From the NCBI GenBank assembly GCA_965224235.1, contig CBDCYP010000002.1, forward strand, positions 186,001-250,000: 64,000 bases of DNA, written 5' to 3'. The notes below the pieces were generated by a model. That model saw only the letters and a list, made by a program, of their open reading frames with translations, was not told where the DNA came from and did not search any database. The position numbers were made by a program, and so were the translations under genes. This DNA is from G958295935 sp965224235. GTDB taxonomy: Bacteria > Chloroflexota > Dehalococcoidia > Lucifugimonadales > Lucifugimonadaceae. Within the stretch, counting starts at the first letter, position 1. Each line of letters starts with the position of its first letter. This document shows positions 55,158-64,000 of the stretch, piece after piece.

Positions 55158-56797
55158 GAGCCTGTGAATAAATCATTTATGCTCCTATGGTATTGAGAGG
55201 CTGATTGCTGGACAACGATATTGGGCAGCCATATCGGCGAGGTGAACACATGAGTGAAGAGACGCTGTTTGAACTTCCGGCCATCGAGGAGAAGCGAGCG
55301 CCTGCGCCAACGAGTCCGGGTGAGGCCCGGGCGCTGCGGCCGGTGCGGAATCAGCCTGAGTGGGCGGTATTGGACCTGGAATCTCGGTTGCCTCAAGAGC
55401 ATCGGGCCCGTGTTATATGGAGCTTTTTGGAGAGGTTGGACCTGTCGGCCTTTTATGCGCCGGTCAAGGCGGTGGAGAACCGGCCAGGCCGCCCAACGAC
55501 AGACCCCAAAGCGCTGCTGGCGTTGTGGCTTCTGGCCACGGTTGACGGTATAGGGAGCGCCCGCCGGCTGGCGCGTTTGTGCGAAGAGCACGACGCCTAC
55601 CGCTGGATGAGGGGGAACGTACCTGTCAACTATCACATGCTCTCTGACTTCCGGGTAGCCCACCAGGAGGCGCTGGACGGCCTTTTGACCCAGATCATAG
55701 GTTCTCTGATGGCCGCAGGGGCGGTCCTGCTGGAGCGTGTGGCTCAAGACGGGATGCGGGTGAGGGCGAGCGCCGGCGCCGCGTCCTTTCGCGGCGCGCA
55801 GGGATTGAAGAGGCGCATGGAGGAGGCGCGGGCGCAGGTGGAGCGGCTGGCGCAGGAGCGGGAGCGTCCCGATTCCGGTGTGACGCGGCGTGAACGTGCG
55901 GCGCGGGAGCGTGCGGCGCGAGAGCGGGAGGAACGGGTCCGGGAGGCGCTGTCGTACTTGCCCCGGGCACAAGCGAAGAAGGAACGCCAACAGCACACCA
56001 AGGCGAAGGCTCAGCGTCCCAAGGTTACGAAGGCGCGGGTATCCACCACAGACCCCCAGGCAACGGTGATGAAGATGCCGGATGGCGGCTTCCGGCCAGC
56101 CTGCAATATCGAACTGGCCACTGATAGCGCCAACGGGATCATCGTCGGAGTAGGGGTCACATCGTCGGGTACGGACGCAGGGCAAGCGGCGCCCATGGAG
56201 GAACAACTGGTCAGGCGGACGGGCCGGCGCCCTGACTCCTACCTGATGGACGGGGGCTTCGCTACCCGGGAGGACATCACCGCTCTGGAGCAACGTGGGG
56301 TGAGTGTGTATGCGCCGGTGAGGTTGCCCCGGAACAAGCCCGAACGGGAGCGTTACGATCCCCGCTACGGGGACGAGCCGGACGTGGCAAGGTGGCGTCA
56401 ACGGATGGCCACCGGCGAGGCCAAAGCCATATACAGGCAGCGGGCGTCTGTAGCCGAGTGGACGAACGCCCAGGTGCGTCTTCACGGAGTGAGCCAATTC
56501 AACGTACGGGGACTTGCCAAAATCACCAGCGTAATGCTCCTTGTCGCCGTGGCCCACAACCTCCTGCGTTGGGAGGCGTTCATGGCGTAGGCAGACACGG
56601 GGGTTAAGCAGGCACAGCCGATAAGCTCCGGACCAGTCAATCCGGATTCCCTAGTGAATTCGCCCGGAAAGCGGCCAATGCTGTCCCGCAATTCTGCCTC
56701 CCTCAACAAGCGCCCGCCCCGGTGAAACTTCCCAATGGCGCTTTCCGCCACCAACATGCCGCCTAACAACAACAGAACCCAAAAAACTCACAGCCTC
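55158..56797 (+). mobile_element. IS1182-type insertion sequence, copy 2
   Basis: 1640 bp, same termini as copy 1, with TGA at 55155-55157. Its right end is joined to copy 3 through a single TGA (56798-56800), so the two form a head-to-tail tandem. Nearly identical in sequence to copy 1. Confidence 0.9.
55250..56590 (+). CDS. IS1182-family DDE transposase, copy 2
   Basis: 446 residues from the ATG at 55250. Same domains as copy 1. It differs by single residues such as KRRM for KRCM, DPQATV for DPRATV, and DEPDV for DGPDV. Intact. Confidence 0.92.
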   Translation: MSEETLFELPAIEEKRAPAPTSPGEARALRPVRNQPEWAVLDLESRLPQEHRARVIWSFLERLDLSAFYAPVKAVENRPGRPTTDPKALLALWLLATVDGIGSARRLARLCEEHDAYRWMRGNVPVNYHMLSDFRVAHQEALDGLLTQIIGSLMAAGAVLLERVAQDGMRVRASAGAASFRGAQGLKRRMEEARAQVERLAQERERPDSGVTRRERAARERAAREREERVREALSYLPRAQAKKERQQHTKAKAQRPKVTKARVSTTDPQATVMKMPDGGFRPACNIELATDSANGIIVGVGVTSSGTDAGQAAPMEEQLVRRTGRRPDSYLMDGGFATREDITALEQRGVSVYAPVRLPRNKPERERYDPRYGDEPDVARWRQRMATGEAKAIYRQRASVAEWTNAQVRLHGVSQFNVRGLAKITSVMLLVAVAHNLLRWEAFMA

Positions 56798-56892
56798 TGA
56801 GAGCCTGTGAATAAATCATTTATGCTCCTATGGTATTGAGAGGCTGATTGCTGGACAACGATATTGGGCAGCCATATCGGCGAGGTGAACAC

Positions 56893-58336
56893 ATGAGTGA
56901 AGAGACGCTGTTTGAACTTCCGGCCATCGAGGAGAAGCGAGCGCCTGCGCCAACGAGTCCGGGTGAGGCCCGGGCGCTGCGGCCGGTGCGGAATCAGCCT
57001 GAGTGGGCGGTATTGGACCTGGAATCTCGGTTGCCTCAAGAGCATCGGGCCCGTGTTATATGGAGCTTTTTGGAGAGGTTGGACCTGTCGGCTTTTTATG
57101 CGCCGGTCAAGGCGGTGGAGAACCGGCCAGGCCGCCCAACGACAGACCCCAAAGCGCTGCTGGCGTTGTGGCTTCTGGCCACGGTTGACGGTATAGGGAG
57201 CGCCCGCCGGCTGGCGCGTTTGTGCGAAGAGCACGACGCCTACCGCTGGATGAGGGGGAACGTACCTGTCAACTATCACATGCTCTCTGACTTCCGGGTA
57301 GCCCACCAGGAGGCGCTGGACGGCCTTTTGACCCAGATCATAGGTTCTCTGATGGCCGCAGGGGCGGTCCTGCTGGAGCGTGTGGCTCAAGACGGGATGC
57401 GGGTGAGGGCGAGCGCCGGCGACGCGTCCTTTCGCGGCGCGCAGGGATTGAAGAGGCGCATGGAGGAGGCGCGGGCGCAGGTGGAGCGGCTGGCGCAGGA
57501 GCGGGAGCGTCCCGATTCCGGTGTGACGCGGCGTGAACGTGCGGCGCGGGAGCGTGCGGCGCGAGAGCGGGAGGAACGGGTCCGGGAGGCGCTGTCGTAC
57601 TTGCCCCGGGCACAAGCGAAGAAGGAACGCCAACAGCACACCAAGGCGAAGGCTCAGCGTCCCAAGGTTACGAAGGCGCGGGTATCCACCACAGACCCCC
57701 AGGCAACGGTGATGAAGATGCCGGATGGCGGCTTCCGGCCAGCCTGCAATATCGAACTGGCCACTGATAGCGCCAACGGGATCATCGTCGGAGTAGGGGT
57801 CACATCGTCGGGTACGGACGCAGGGCAAGCGGCGCCCATGGAGGAACAACTGGTCAGGCGGACGGGCCGGCGCCCTGACTCCTACCTGATGGACGGGGGC
57901 TTCGCTACCCGGGAGGACATCACCGCTCTGGAGCAACGTGGGGTGAGTGTGTATGCGCCGGTGAGGTTGCCCCGGAACAAGCCCGAACGGGAGCGTTACG
58001 ATCCCCGCTACGGGGACGGGCCGGACGTGGCAAGGTGGCGTCAACGGATGGCCACCGGCGAGGCCAAAGCCATATACAGGCAGCGGGCGTCTGTAGCCGA
58101 GTGGACGAACGCCCAGGTGCGTCTTCACGGAGTGAGAGCCTGTGAATAATTCCCCTGTAGCCGTCTTATTGAGACTGCTTTCAAAGCTAAATTGAGACTA
58201 ACAAACCGCAGGTTTCGCAATAAAATCACAGGCTCTGAGCCAATTCAACGTACGGGGACTTGCCAAAATCACCAGCGTAATGCTCCTTGTCGCCGTGGCC
58301 CACAACCTCCTGCGTTGGGAGGCGTTCATGGCGTAG
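56893..58336 (+). pseudogene. IS1182-family transposase, copy 3, interrupted by a MITE
   Basis: The same gene as copies 1 and 2, with a D in ASAGDASFRG. The reading frame enters the MITE after RLHGV and stops at 58149 (418 residues); the missing C-terminus (SQFNVRGLAKITSV onward) lies downstream of the element. It probably yields an inactive or truncated product and could act only in trans with copies 1 or 2. Confidence 0.9.
58136..58235. mobile_element. 100-bp IS1182-derived MITE (copy 2)
   Basis: Perfect 10-bp terminal inverted repeats GAGCCTGTGA / TCACAGGCTC with TGA duplication (58133-58135, 58236-58238). The intact sequence of copies 1 and 2 across this point (GGAGTGAGCCAATTC) confirms the exact empty site and the 3-bp duplication. 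Confidence 0.93.
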
Positions 58337-58557
58337 GCAGACACGGGGGTTAAGCAGGCACAGCCGATAAGCTCCGGACCAGTCAATCCGGATTCCCTAG
58401 TGAATTCGCCCGGAAAGCGGCCAATGCTGTCCCGCAATTCTGCCTCCCTCAACAAGCGCCCGCCCCGGTGAAACTTCCCAATGGCGCTTTCCGCCACCAA
58501 CATGCCGCCTAACAACAACAGAACCCAAAAAACTCACAGCCTCTGAGTACCGCTCAT

Positions 58558-58648
58558 GTCACCCCGAGCGAAGCCGAGGGGTCTGGGGTCAGAGGGGCGG
58601 GGCATGCCGTTTGGATGGCTTAGGTTCCTCGGCTGCGCTCGGAACGAC
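58558..58648. repeat. 91-bp imperfect inverted repeat
   Basis: The arms 58558-58584 (CCCCGAGCGAAGCCGAGG core) and 58622-58648 (CCTCGGCTGCGCTCGG core) are inverted copies with a few mismatches. Such hairpin-forming intergenic repeats are common in environmental bacteria. No ORF. Confidence 0.6.
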
Positions 58649-58727
58649 GGTGTGGAGATGCACACTCCGTTGACCCGTGACAGGCGGTTTTAGTCCCGTG
58701 CCCCTCCCCGGGGCGCCCACAAGGTGC

Positions 58728-59699
58728 TTGTCTCAGAAATCGGCTGGCCGTTAAACTTTGTGGACTTCACACCATCATTCGAGGAGAGCCAGACGCCGCT
58801 GCGTCCGATTGGGGCGGGATCAGATATGTATGTTGCCGCCCACCCTTGATGAGCTGATCCTCGCCGACCATCCGGCGAGGTTCGTGGACGCGTACCCGGA
58901 CGGTTTGGACCGGGAGGGTTGGGCCGGGCTTGAGGTCGATGCAGGCGGGGACCCTATGGGAGCGCCGGCCTATCTCACCCCGGGCGCTGTTGAGCGTGTG
59001 GCTTTACGGCTTCACGGGCGGCGTGCGCTCGACCCGCAAGCTTGAGGCGGCCTGCCGCGGTGGACGACCCGGCCGATGCTGGAGAAGGCGGAGACGACGT
59101 TGGCCGATGCGGGCTGTCACTCCGGGAGCAATCTGGAGGAATGCGCCCCAAAAGGCCAACGGGTGGTCATGCCGGAGGCGCAGGGTCGGGCGCTGGAGAG
59201 CCCGTATCACTAAGGACCGTTTCGCCTGCGACGAGACGAGCGGCAGCTACCGTTGCCCGAGGGACAACTGCTGCGCTTCACCCGTATTAAGCGCGCTGGC
59301 CAGACCCTGATGCGGCTCTACCGCGCCTATAAACAGAGAAAACAGCTGGTCGAACCGGTCTTCGGGATCATCAAAGAGCAACAGCAAGCCCGAAGATTCC
59401 TGTTGCGCGGCTTACCCAACGTCGCGGCTGAGTGGACTCTACCGCGCCACAGCCTTCAACCTGAGCGCCCTGCGGCGGATATGGCGGGCCCGGATGCCGG
59501 ACCCTGAGTTCACAAACGAATCGCAACGCCGAATCAGTGCGCTGCCGCGGGACACTGACGGGTCTCCATTCAGGAACGGCGTAAAATTGCCCGTCTGCGT
59601 GCCGAGGGCGATTGTTCCCGCAGGGGCTCTCTCAATCTTCCAGCGCATTCGACTGGCGCCGATGCGCTTGGCCCTAAGCCCCGACCGCTTCTGAGACAA
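58728..59699 (+). mobile_element. Decayed IS1182-type element with 11-bp inverted repeats
   Basis: TTGTCTCAGAA at 58728-58738 is exactly complementary to TTCTGAGACAA at 59689-59699. The ~970 bp between hold scattered pieces of a transposase, far less than a full-length element, so it is internally deleted. No target duplication is evident. Confidence 0.7.
58797..59507 (+). pseudogene. Transposase remnant in several frames
   Basis: N-terminal piece in one frame (LPPTLDELILADHPARFVDA). A middle part in a second frame keeps LSVWLYGFTGGVRSTRKLEA and ITKDRFACDETSGSYRCP. A C-terminal part in a third frame keeps KQLVEPVFGIIKEQQQARRF and RGLPNVAAEWTL. These are family-typical IS1182/DUF772 segments, split by frameshifts and deletions. 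No complete protein is possible. Confidence 0.78.
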
Positions 59700-59746
59700 A
59701 CTCCTCGACTGGGCGCCCGTTGGGTGGCGAGCGGGAACGGCCCTGA

Positions 59747-60712
59747 TCAGGGATTGACGACGTTTTGAGGCGAGCCGTTGAGGAACGCCAGTGTGTTCTC
59801 CACGACCCCTTGGTTGAGCAAATCCAGCCCTTCCGGAGTCATGTCGGCTATGTGCGGCGTCAGGATCACGTGCTCGCAATCCAGTAGCGGGTGGTTGTCC
59901 CGAAGCGGCTCCTCCTCGAACACGTCGAGCGCCGCGCCGGCAAGGTGCCCCGAGTTGAGCGCGTTAACCAGCGCCACCTCGTCTATTATCGGGCCGCGGG
60001 CCGCGTTCACCAGCAGGGCCCCCGGCTTCATTAGGGCCAATTCCCGCTCTCCTAGCAAGTGGTATGAATCCGGAGTCTGTTGAATGTGAACGCTGATCAC
60101 GTCGGAGCTTGAAAGCAACTCGGTGAACTCCACATACTCGACGCCCAACGCGGCCGCTCGTTCGTTAGACGGGTTGAACGTCCACGCAATCACGTTCATG
60201 CCGACAGCCCGGCACAACCTCGCCATTTCCGCGCCTATGTTGCCGGTTCCGATAATCCCGACAGTCTTTCCCGCAAGAAAGACCCCGTCCATCTTCGTCC
60301 ACAGCCCGGCGCGCATCGTATCGAGATACCAGGACAGTCGTTTGGCGATGGCCCACATGAGGGCGAACGAGTGCTCGGCGACGACCGGCGCGGTCTTGCC
60401 GGGGATGTTGGACACCAGGACTCCGTGTTCCCGCGCTGCCACGAGGTCTATCGAGTCAGTGCCGATGCCGCATACGGTGATGTGTCCCAGGTCCGGCAAC
60501 TGCTCAATGGCCTCTCGCGGCCACTGTATGTAGCTGCGAGAGTTGATGATCGCAGCAGCGCCGCGGACGCGCTCTATCTGCTCCTCAAAGTCGACCGGCC
60601 TATCCGAAAATAGCCGCACCTCCGCTTGTTCACGGAGTTTGACCACCCACGGGGAACCTTGGCACTGCGGTGGATCGTCTGACGGTATGGCGACTATTGG
60701 CTTGTCGGTCAA
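59747..60712 (-). CDS. D-2-hydroxyacid dehydrogenase
   Basis: 321 residues, standard length. NAD-binding motif GIIGTGNIGAEMARL at about 147. Catalytic residues are in VNAARGPIIDEVAL (Arg), ALDVFEEEPL (Glu) and LTPHIADMTPEG (His). The N-terminal substrate domain starts TDKPIVAIPSDDPP. It would reduce or oxidise a 2-keto/hydroxy acid; phosphoglycerate, glyoxylate or hydroxypyruvate types cannot be separated here. It follows the decayed IS. Confidence 0.9.
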   Translation of the reverse strand: MTDKPIVAIPSDDPPQCQGSPWVVKLREQAEVRLFSDRPVDFEEQIERVRGAAAIINSRSYIQWPREAIEQLPDLGHITVCGIGTDSIDLVAAREHGVLVSNIPGKTAPVVAEHSFALMWAIAKRLSWYLDTMRAGLWTKMDGVFLAGKTVGIIGTGNIGAEMARLCRAVGMNVIAWTFNPSNERAAALGVEYVEFTELLSSSDVISVHIQQTPDSYHLLGERELALMKPGALLVNAARGPIIDEVALVNALNSGHLAGAALDVFEEEPLRDNHPLLDCEHVILTPHIADMTPEGLDLLNQGVVENTLAFLNGSPQNVVNP

Positions 60713-60923
60713 GGTTCATTTTCCTGTGCTGGGGTTGGTTCGGTGTAATACGGCCGGGGATTGTACCCTGACCGGCGAACGCCGGGGCATGCCCGTAACC
60801 GAACGACGGGTCTGTTGCATGCCCCCAAAAGGGCGAACTGCCGGGTCTTCCCCTGGTCCGCCCCGTCTCCCCCATTCTGGCCGTTTCCCGTTCCATGCGA
60901 AACATTGCACGCGGGTCTTGCGG

Positions 60924-61601
60924 CTAGCCACTCTTGCTCAGGCGCATGAGCAGGTGTCTGCCACCCCGCGCTGCGTAAGGGGTGATGTTCTCGTTAATGA
61001 TCTGTACGAGGTCCTTCGCCTGCAACATTCCGGCCTGAACAAGGAGCCGCGCTTCCTCTTCCTTGGCGCGATGAAACGCAAAAGCCAGCGGGGTCACGTC
61101 GATCCCAGACTCAAGTTCAAGTCCCCAGTCCGACGCCAGGGACCTGAACGTCGCCCGAGGGTCGTCCCAATATGTGCTGATGATGAACGTCCCGCCGGGC
61201 TTCAACACCCTGCGGACCTCGACTGGGTCGAACACGTCCGTAGATATCGCCAGGTCGAAGTGGTCGTCGGCAAAGGGCAGATCGTCCGCCCTCGCGTTCA
61301 TGAACGTGCACAGCCGCTCGATGCGCTCGATCTCCGCCAGGTCCCTCGCCACCTCCAGTTCACTCTCATTGATGTCGATGCCCGACACCTCGCAGCGGTA
61401 GAGAGACGCCAGCCACCGGGCGTTGCCGCCTATCGCGCAGGCGATGTCGAGGGCGCGCGTCTCTTGCGTTAGTTCAAGCCCGTCGAGCGCAACCCTCAAC
61501 AGGGTTTGATTCGCGCCCACGTGCATGAATTCGCCGTAGGACGCCACATCCCAGCTCGGGTGCGTCTCGATCCATTGTTGTAGCCGCTGCGTCTTGTTCA
61601 T
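60924..61601 (-). CDS. Class I SAM-dependent methyltransferase
   Basis: 225 residues. The SAM-binding motif is ALDIACAIGGNARWLAS, with acidic residues following in VSGIDINESELEVA, then LPFADDHFDLAISTDVF and VLKPGGTFIISTYW. N- and C-terminal helices are typical of small-molecule methyltransferases. The target is unknown. The ORF is intact. Confidence 0.87.
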   Translation of the reverse strand: MNKTQRLQQWIETHPSWDVASYGEFMHVGANQTLLRVALDGLELTQETRALDIACAIGGNARWLASLYRCEVSGIDINESELEVARDLAEIERIERLCTFMNARADDLPFADDHFDLAISTDVFDPVEVRRVLKPGGTFIISTYWDDPRATFRSLASDWGLELESGIDVTPLAFAFHRAKEEEARLLVQAGMLQAKDLVQIINENITPYAARGGRHLLMRLSKSG

Positions 61602-61923
61602 GTCTTATCTTCCGGACCGTTGGAAGACATCCGGAGAGTCCCCGTAGCCCGACACAGTCCTCGGCATTCCCGTACGTTTACGGATGCTTAACGTGAAGTC
61701 GTCTCATCTTGGCGCGCGTTGCCAGCGAGGGCAGCATAGGGCATTATCGCTTTGTGCAAGTGTAAATGTACCCGCGCAAGCGCCGGTGAGGGCAGCAGTC
61801 GCAGGACATCGGACATTACCGGACAGTCGCCGCGCCCTTATCTGCCTGTACGACGCGACCGGGCAGGTATATTCAACCTGTCCATCCGATTCGAACACTG
61901 CGCCTTTGGAGTCACCGATTCAC
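61602..61923. other. Divergent intergenic region
   Basis: 322 bases between the two methyltransferase genes. An in-frame upstream extension of the plus-strand gene exists (from 61684) but is unlike the family. Confidence 0.5.
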
Positions 61924-62559
61924 ATGCCGGAAATAACACCCGAACCGATTCAACAGTACGCATCGGACCACACGTCCGATCCCGGCCCACTGTTCGCCGA
62001 ACTCGCCGCCGTCACCCGCGAGCGGATGACTTCTCACGGAATGATGTCCGGCAACACCGTCGGCCGGCTGTTACAGACCCTTATTAGCGCCCTCGGCGCA
62101 CGCAGAGTCCTCGAGATCGGCACATTCACCGGATATAGCGCATTGATGATGGCCGAAGCGTTGCCGAACGATGGGCGGATCATTACGTGCGACGTCGACC
62201 CCGAGGCGACCGCCATAGCCCGGGAGTTCTGGGCGAGGTCGCCCCATGGCGCAAAGATCGACTTGAGGTTGGGGCCGGCCCTCGAAACCCTGAGTCGGCT
62301 CGAAGGGCCGTTCGATCTGATTTTTATCGACGCTGACAAGGAGCCCTACCCTGAGTACTACCGGCGCAGCATCGACCTGCTCGCCCCAATGGGCGTGATC
62401 GCGGTCGATAACGTCCTGTGGGGTGGCAGGATACTGAACCCCGAGGGGGAGTCCGGCCTCGCAATCGCCCGGTTAAACGACGTCGTTCAGAATGATCCGA
62501 CCGTCGTAAACGTCCTGCTGCCGGTGCGGGACGGAGTCATGCTCATCTGGCGGAAGTGA
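61924..62559 (+). CDS. O-methyltransferase (catechol/caffeoyl-CoA type)
   Basis: 211 residues from the ATG at 61924 (MPEITPEPIQQYASDHTS). SAM motif VLEIGTFTGYSALMMAEALP, followed by IITCDVDPEATAIA. The metal-binding Asp is in FDLIFIDADKEPYPEYY, with a second acidic pair in VIAVDNVLWGGR. It should methylate a catechol-like or small hydroxylated aromatic acceptor with Mg. Intact. Confidence 0.9.
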   Translation: MPEITPEPIQQYASDHTSDPGPLFAELAAVTRERMTSHGMMSGNTVGRLLQTLISALGARRVLEIGTFTGYSALMMAEALPNDGRIITCDVDPEATAIAREFWARSPHGAKIDLRLGPALETLSRLEGPFDLIFIDADKEPYPEYYRRSIDLLAPMGVIAVDNVLWGGRILNPEGESGLAIARLNDVVQNDPTVVNVLLPVRDGVMLIWRK

Positions 62560-62690
62560 CGAGACCGGTGTCGGGTGCGGCCGCGACCCGGCAGACCGAC
62601 TGAAGGACGGGCGGCCGGCGACCTGTCATTTAAGAAGACCTGCAACAGTCGCGGCTACTCGGGAATAAGACAAACTAGAGGAGCGCGACA

Positions 62691-62696
62691 ATGTAG
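62691..62696 (+). promoter_or_regulatory. AUG-UAG start-stop upstream of the helicase gene
   Basis: ATGTAG lies seven bases after GAGGAG and 21 bases before, and in frame with, the ATG at 62712. It is either a minimal upstream ORF that could regulate initiation or a lost original start codon. Confidence 0.4.
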
Positions 62697-62711
62697 TCTG
62701 CGAGGCCACCC

Positions 62712-64000
62712 ATGGTAAATCGGTTCTTCGAACAACCAATACTCAACTCACCCTACGAATACCCGGCTAGCCACTGGGAGCTCGACGATCAGGGTCAGCC
62801 GACCCAGCAGGTCATCGAGCATAGACGCCGTGCCGATTTCATCACTCCCATCCCGAAGCCCCGGAAACGCAAGGCGCCAAAGGGGCAGGGGCAAATGGTC
62901 ATTGACGAGGGCATGGGGTTGTCCACGCCGGAGCAGCAGTACGAAATCACGGCAAACTTGAACGAAATCCGCCGCCACGTTGACCAGTGGAGAGAGCTGC
63001 GAAATCCCAACGACTGGCGCGTCACCCCCGAAACCGCCCGCCTTCTCCAGCACTGGCGGCGCCACGACTTCAGCGACATCCGACCCTTCTTTTGCCAGGT
63101 GGAGGCGGTCGAGACGGTCATCTGGCTGACCGAGGTCGCTCCCAAGTTTGGGCAGGTCGGAAGAGGCTTCCTCAACCGACTTGCCAACGTCAATAAGGAA
63201 GCCAACCCGGAGCTGTCGCGCCTGGCCCTGAAACTCGCCACCGGCGCCGGCAAGACCACCGTCATGGCCATGATCATCGCATGGCAGACCATCAACGCCG
63301 TCCGGCGCCCCAACAGCAGACGCTTTACGCGGGGTTTCCTTATAGTGGCTCCCGGTATCACGATCAAAGACCGGCTGCGCGTGTTACAGCCCAACGATCC
63401 GGACAGCTACTACGCCAGTAGAGAGTTGGCCCCCAGGGATATGCTCGGAGACATTGAGCGCGCCAGGATCGTCATCACCAATTACCACGCACTTAGGCGT
63501 CGTGACCGTGCGGCGCTCTCGAAGGGCGGACGCGCGCTCCTTAAAGGACGGGGGGCCGAGCTAGACACGGTGGAGACCGAGGGTCAGATGGTCCAGCGTG
63601 TCATGCCCGGCCTCATGGGCATGAAGAACATCTGGGCGCTGAACGACGAGGGACACCACTGCTACCGCCACAAGCCGGGAGAGGACGACGAAGGCGCCAT
63701 GAAAGGTGACGAAAAGAAAGAGGCCAACAAGAACAGCGAGGCCGCCCGCGTGTGGATATCAGGGCTGGAAATCGTCAAGCGCAAGATCGGCGTCAGGCAG
63801 GTCTTGGATCTGTCAGCGACTCCCTTCTTCCTGCGCGGCTCTGGCTACGCAGAGGGCACCCTGTTCCCCTGGACGGCGAGCGACTATTCGCTCATGGACG
63901 CAATCGAGAGCGGCATCGTCAAGCTACCGCGCGTGCCGGTGGCCGACAACATCCCGGGCGGCGACATGCCGAAGTACCGGGTCCTGTGGGAGACCATCCG
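62712..64000 (+). CDS. Type III restriction/DEAD-helicase-like protein (BPTD_3080 type), partial
   Basis: Runs off the right edge; 429 complete codons visible. N-terminus MVNRFFEQPILNSPYEYPAS is characteristic of the BPTD_3080-type restriction endonuclease family. The N-terminal part includes a basic patch (KPRKRKAPKGQGQ). Helicase motif I is LATGAGKTTVMAM, motif Ia around FLIVAPGITIKDRL, motif II LNDEGHHCYRH (DExH) and motif III DLSATPFFLRG. Probably a Res-like ATP-dependent subunit of a restriction system; methylase and nuclease partners, if any, lie outside. GAGG precedes the ATG by six bases. Confidence 0.87.
   Translation, partial: MVNRFFEQPILNSPYEYPASHWELDDQGQPTQQVIEHRRRADFITPIPKPRKRKAPKGQGQMVIDEGMGLSTPEQQYEITANLNEIRRHVDQWRELRNPNDWRVTPETARLLQHWRRHDFSDIRPFFCQVEAVETVIWLTEVAPKFGQVGRGFLNRLANVNKEANPELSRLALKLATGAGKTTVMAMIIAWQTINAVRRPNSRRFTRGFLIVAPGITIKDRLRVLQPNDPDSYYASRELAPRDMLGDIERARIVITNYHALRRRDRAALSKGGRALLKGRGAELDTVETEGQMVQRVMPGLMGMKNIWALNDEGHHCYRHKPGEDDEGAMKGDEKKEANKNSEAARVWISGLEIVKRKIGVRQVLDLSATPFFLRGSGYAEGTLFPWTASDYSLMDAIESGIVKLPRVPVADNIPGGDMPKYRVLWETI

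Larger units (their letters stand above)
56801..58543 (+). mobile_element. IS1182-type insertion sequence, copy 3 (interrupted)
   Basis: 1743 bp, equal to 1640 plus 103: a 100-bp MITE with its 3-bp duplication has inserted near the 3' end of the transposase gene. TGA flanks it on the right at 58544-58546, and on the left it shares the TGA with copy 2. Confidence 0.9.

Noticed and set aside
53387..56557. Long antisense ORFs (over 400 codons) opposite the transposase genes
   Set aside because: They repeat identically in each IS copy, are Pro/Arg/Leu-rich and have no family features; they mirror the codon bias of the sense strand.

Overview
This 64 kb window is GC-rich bacterial chromosome. It most likely comes from an uncultured Chloroflexota of the Dehalococcoidia/SAR202 type. 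That is an inference from gene content: CaiB/BaiF CoA-transferases, enolase-superfamily and Ldh-type dehydrogenases, paired acyl-CoA dehydrogenases with MaoC hydratases, and surface lipoproteins with Val/Glu-rich linkers. No rRNA or marker gene confirms it. Two tRNA genes are present (Arg-CCU and Ala-CGC). There is no CRISPR array.

Layout. 0-5.2 kb: a Gly/Glu-repeat lipoprotein, then a decayed yhaO-yhaN (SbcD/SbcC-like) repair operon. 5.7-10.4 kb: a giant cadherin/fibronectin surface protein ending in an LPXTG-type signal. 10.8-13.8 kb: a DtxR regulator convergent with cysH-sat. cysH is preceded by a leaderless, cysteine-rich 24-residue leader peptide, a possible antiterminator and an intrinsic terminator. 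14-25 kb: aminotransferase, oligopeptide ABC ATPases, cupin, SDR, CaiB, Gfo/Idh, HpcH/HpaI aldolase and a HicBA-like module. 26-34 kb: a GMC oxidoreductase and a catabolic run of hydratase, two acyl-CoA dehydrogenases and a tandem CoA-transferase. 34-39.4 kb: an accessory stretch with two genes broken by small inverted-repeat elements, a 99-bp-repeat secreted protein and a duplicated dppC 3' end. 39.4-53.3 kb: dppC-dppB-binding protein, phosphotriesterase-like hydrolase, MaoC, Ldh, DUF4349/PKD protein, enolase-family dehydratase, cyclase and ThDP enzyme. 53.4-59.7 kb: three IS1182-type copies, two joined head to tail, a 100-bp derivative that has hit one of them, and a decayed relative. 59.7-64 kb: hydroxyacid dehydrogenase, two methyltransferases and a type III restriction/helicase-like protein running off the end.

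Functionally the window describes a heterotroph that imports peptides or other small organics, activates carboxylic acids as CoA esters, dehydrogenates and hydrates them, and processes hydroxy, lactone and sugar acids. Sulfate assimilation through ATP sulfurylase and APS reductase appears to be under cysteine-sensing attenuation. The most distinctive observations are that attenuator; the small mobile elements whose empty sites can be reconstructed exactly from the sequence, two of them from the restored reading frame of the broken gene and one from intact sibling IS copies; and a 22-bp-period repeat array ahead of the cyclase gene.
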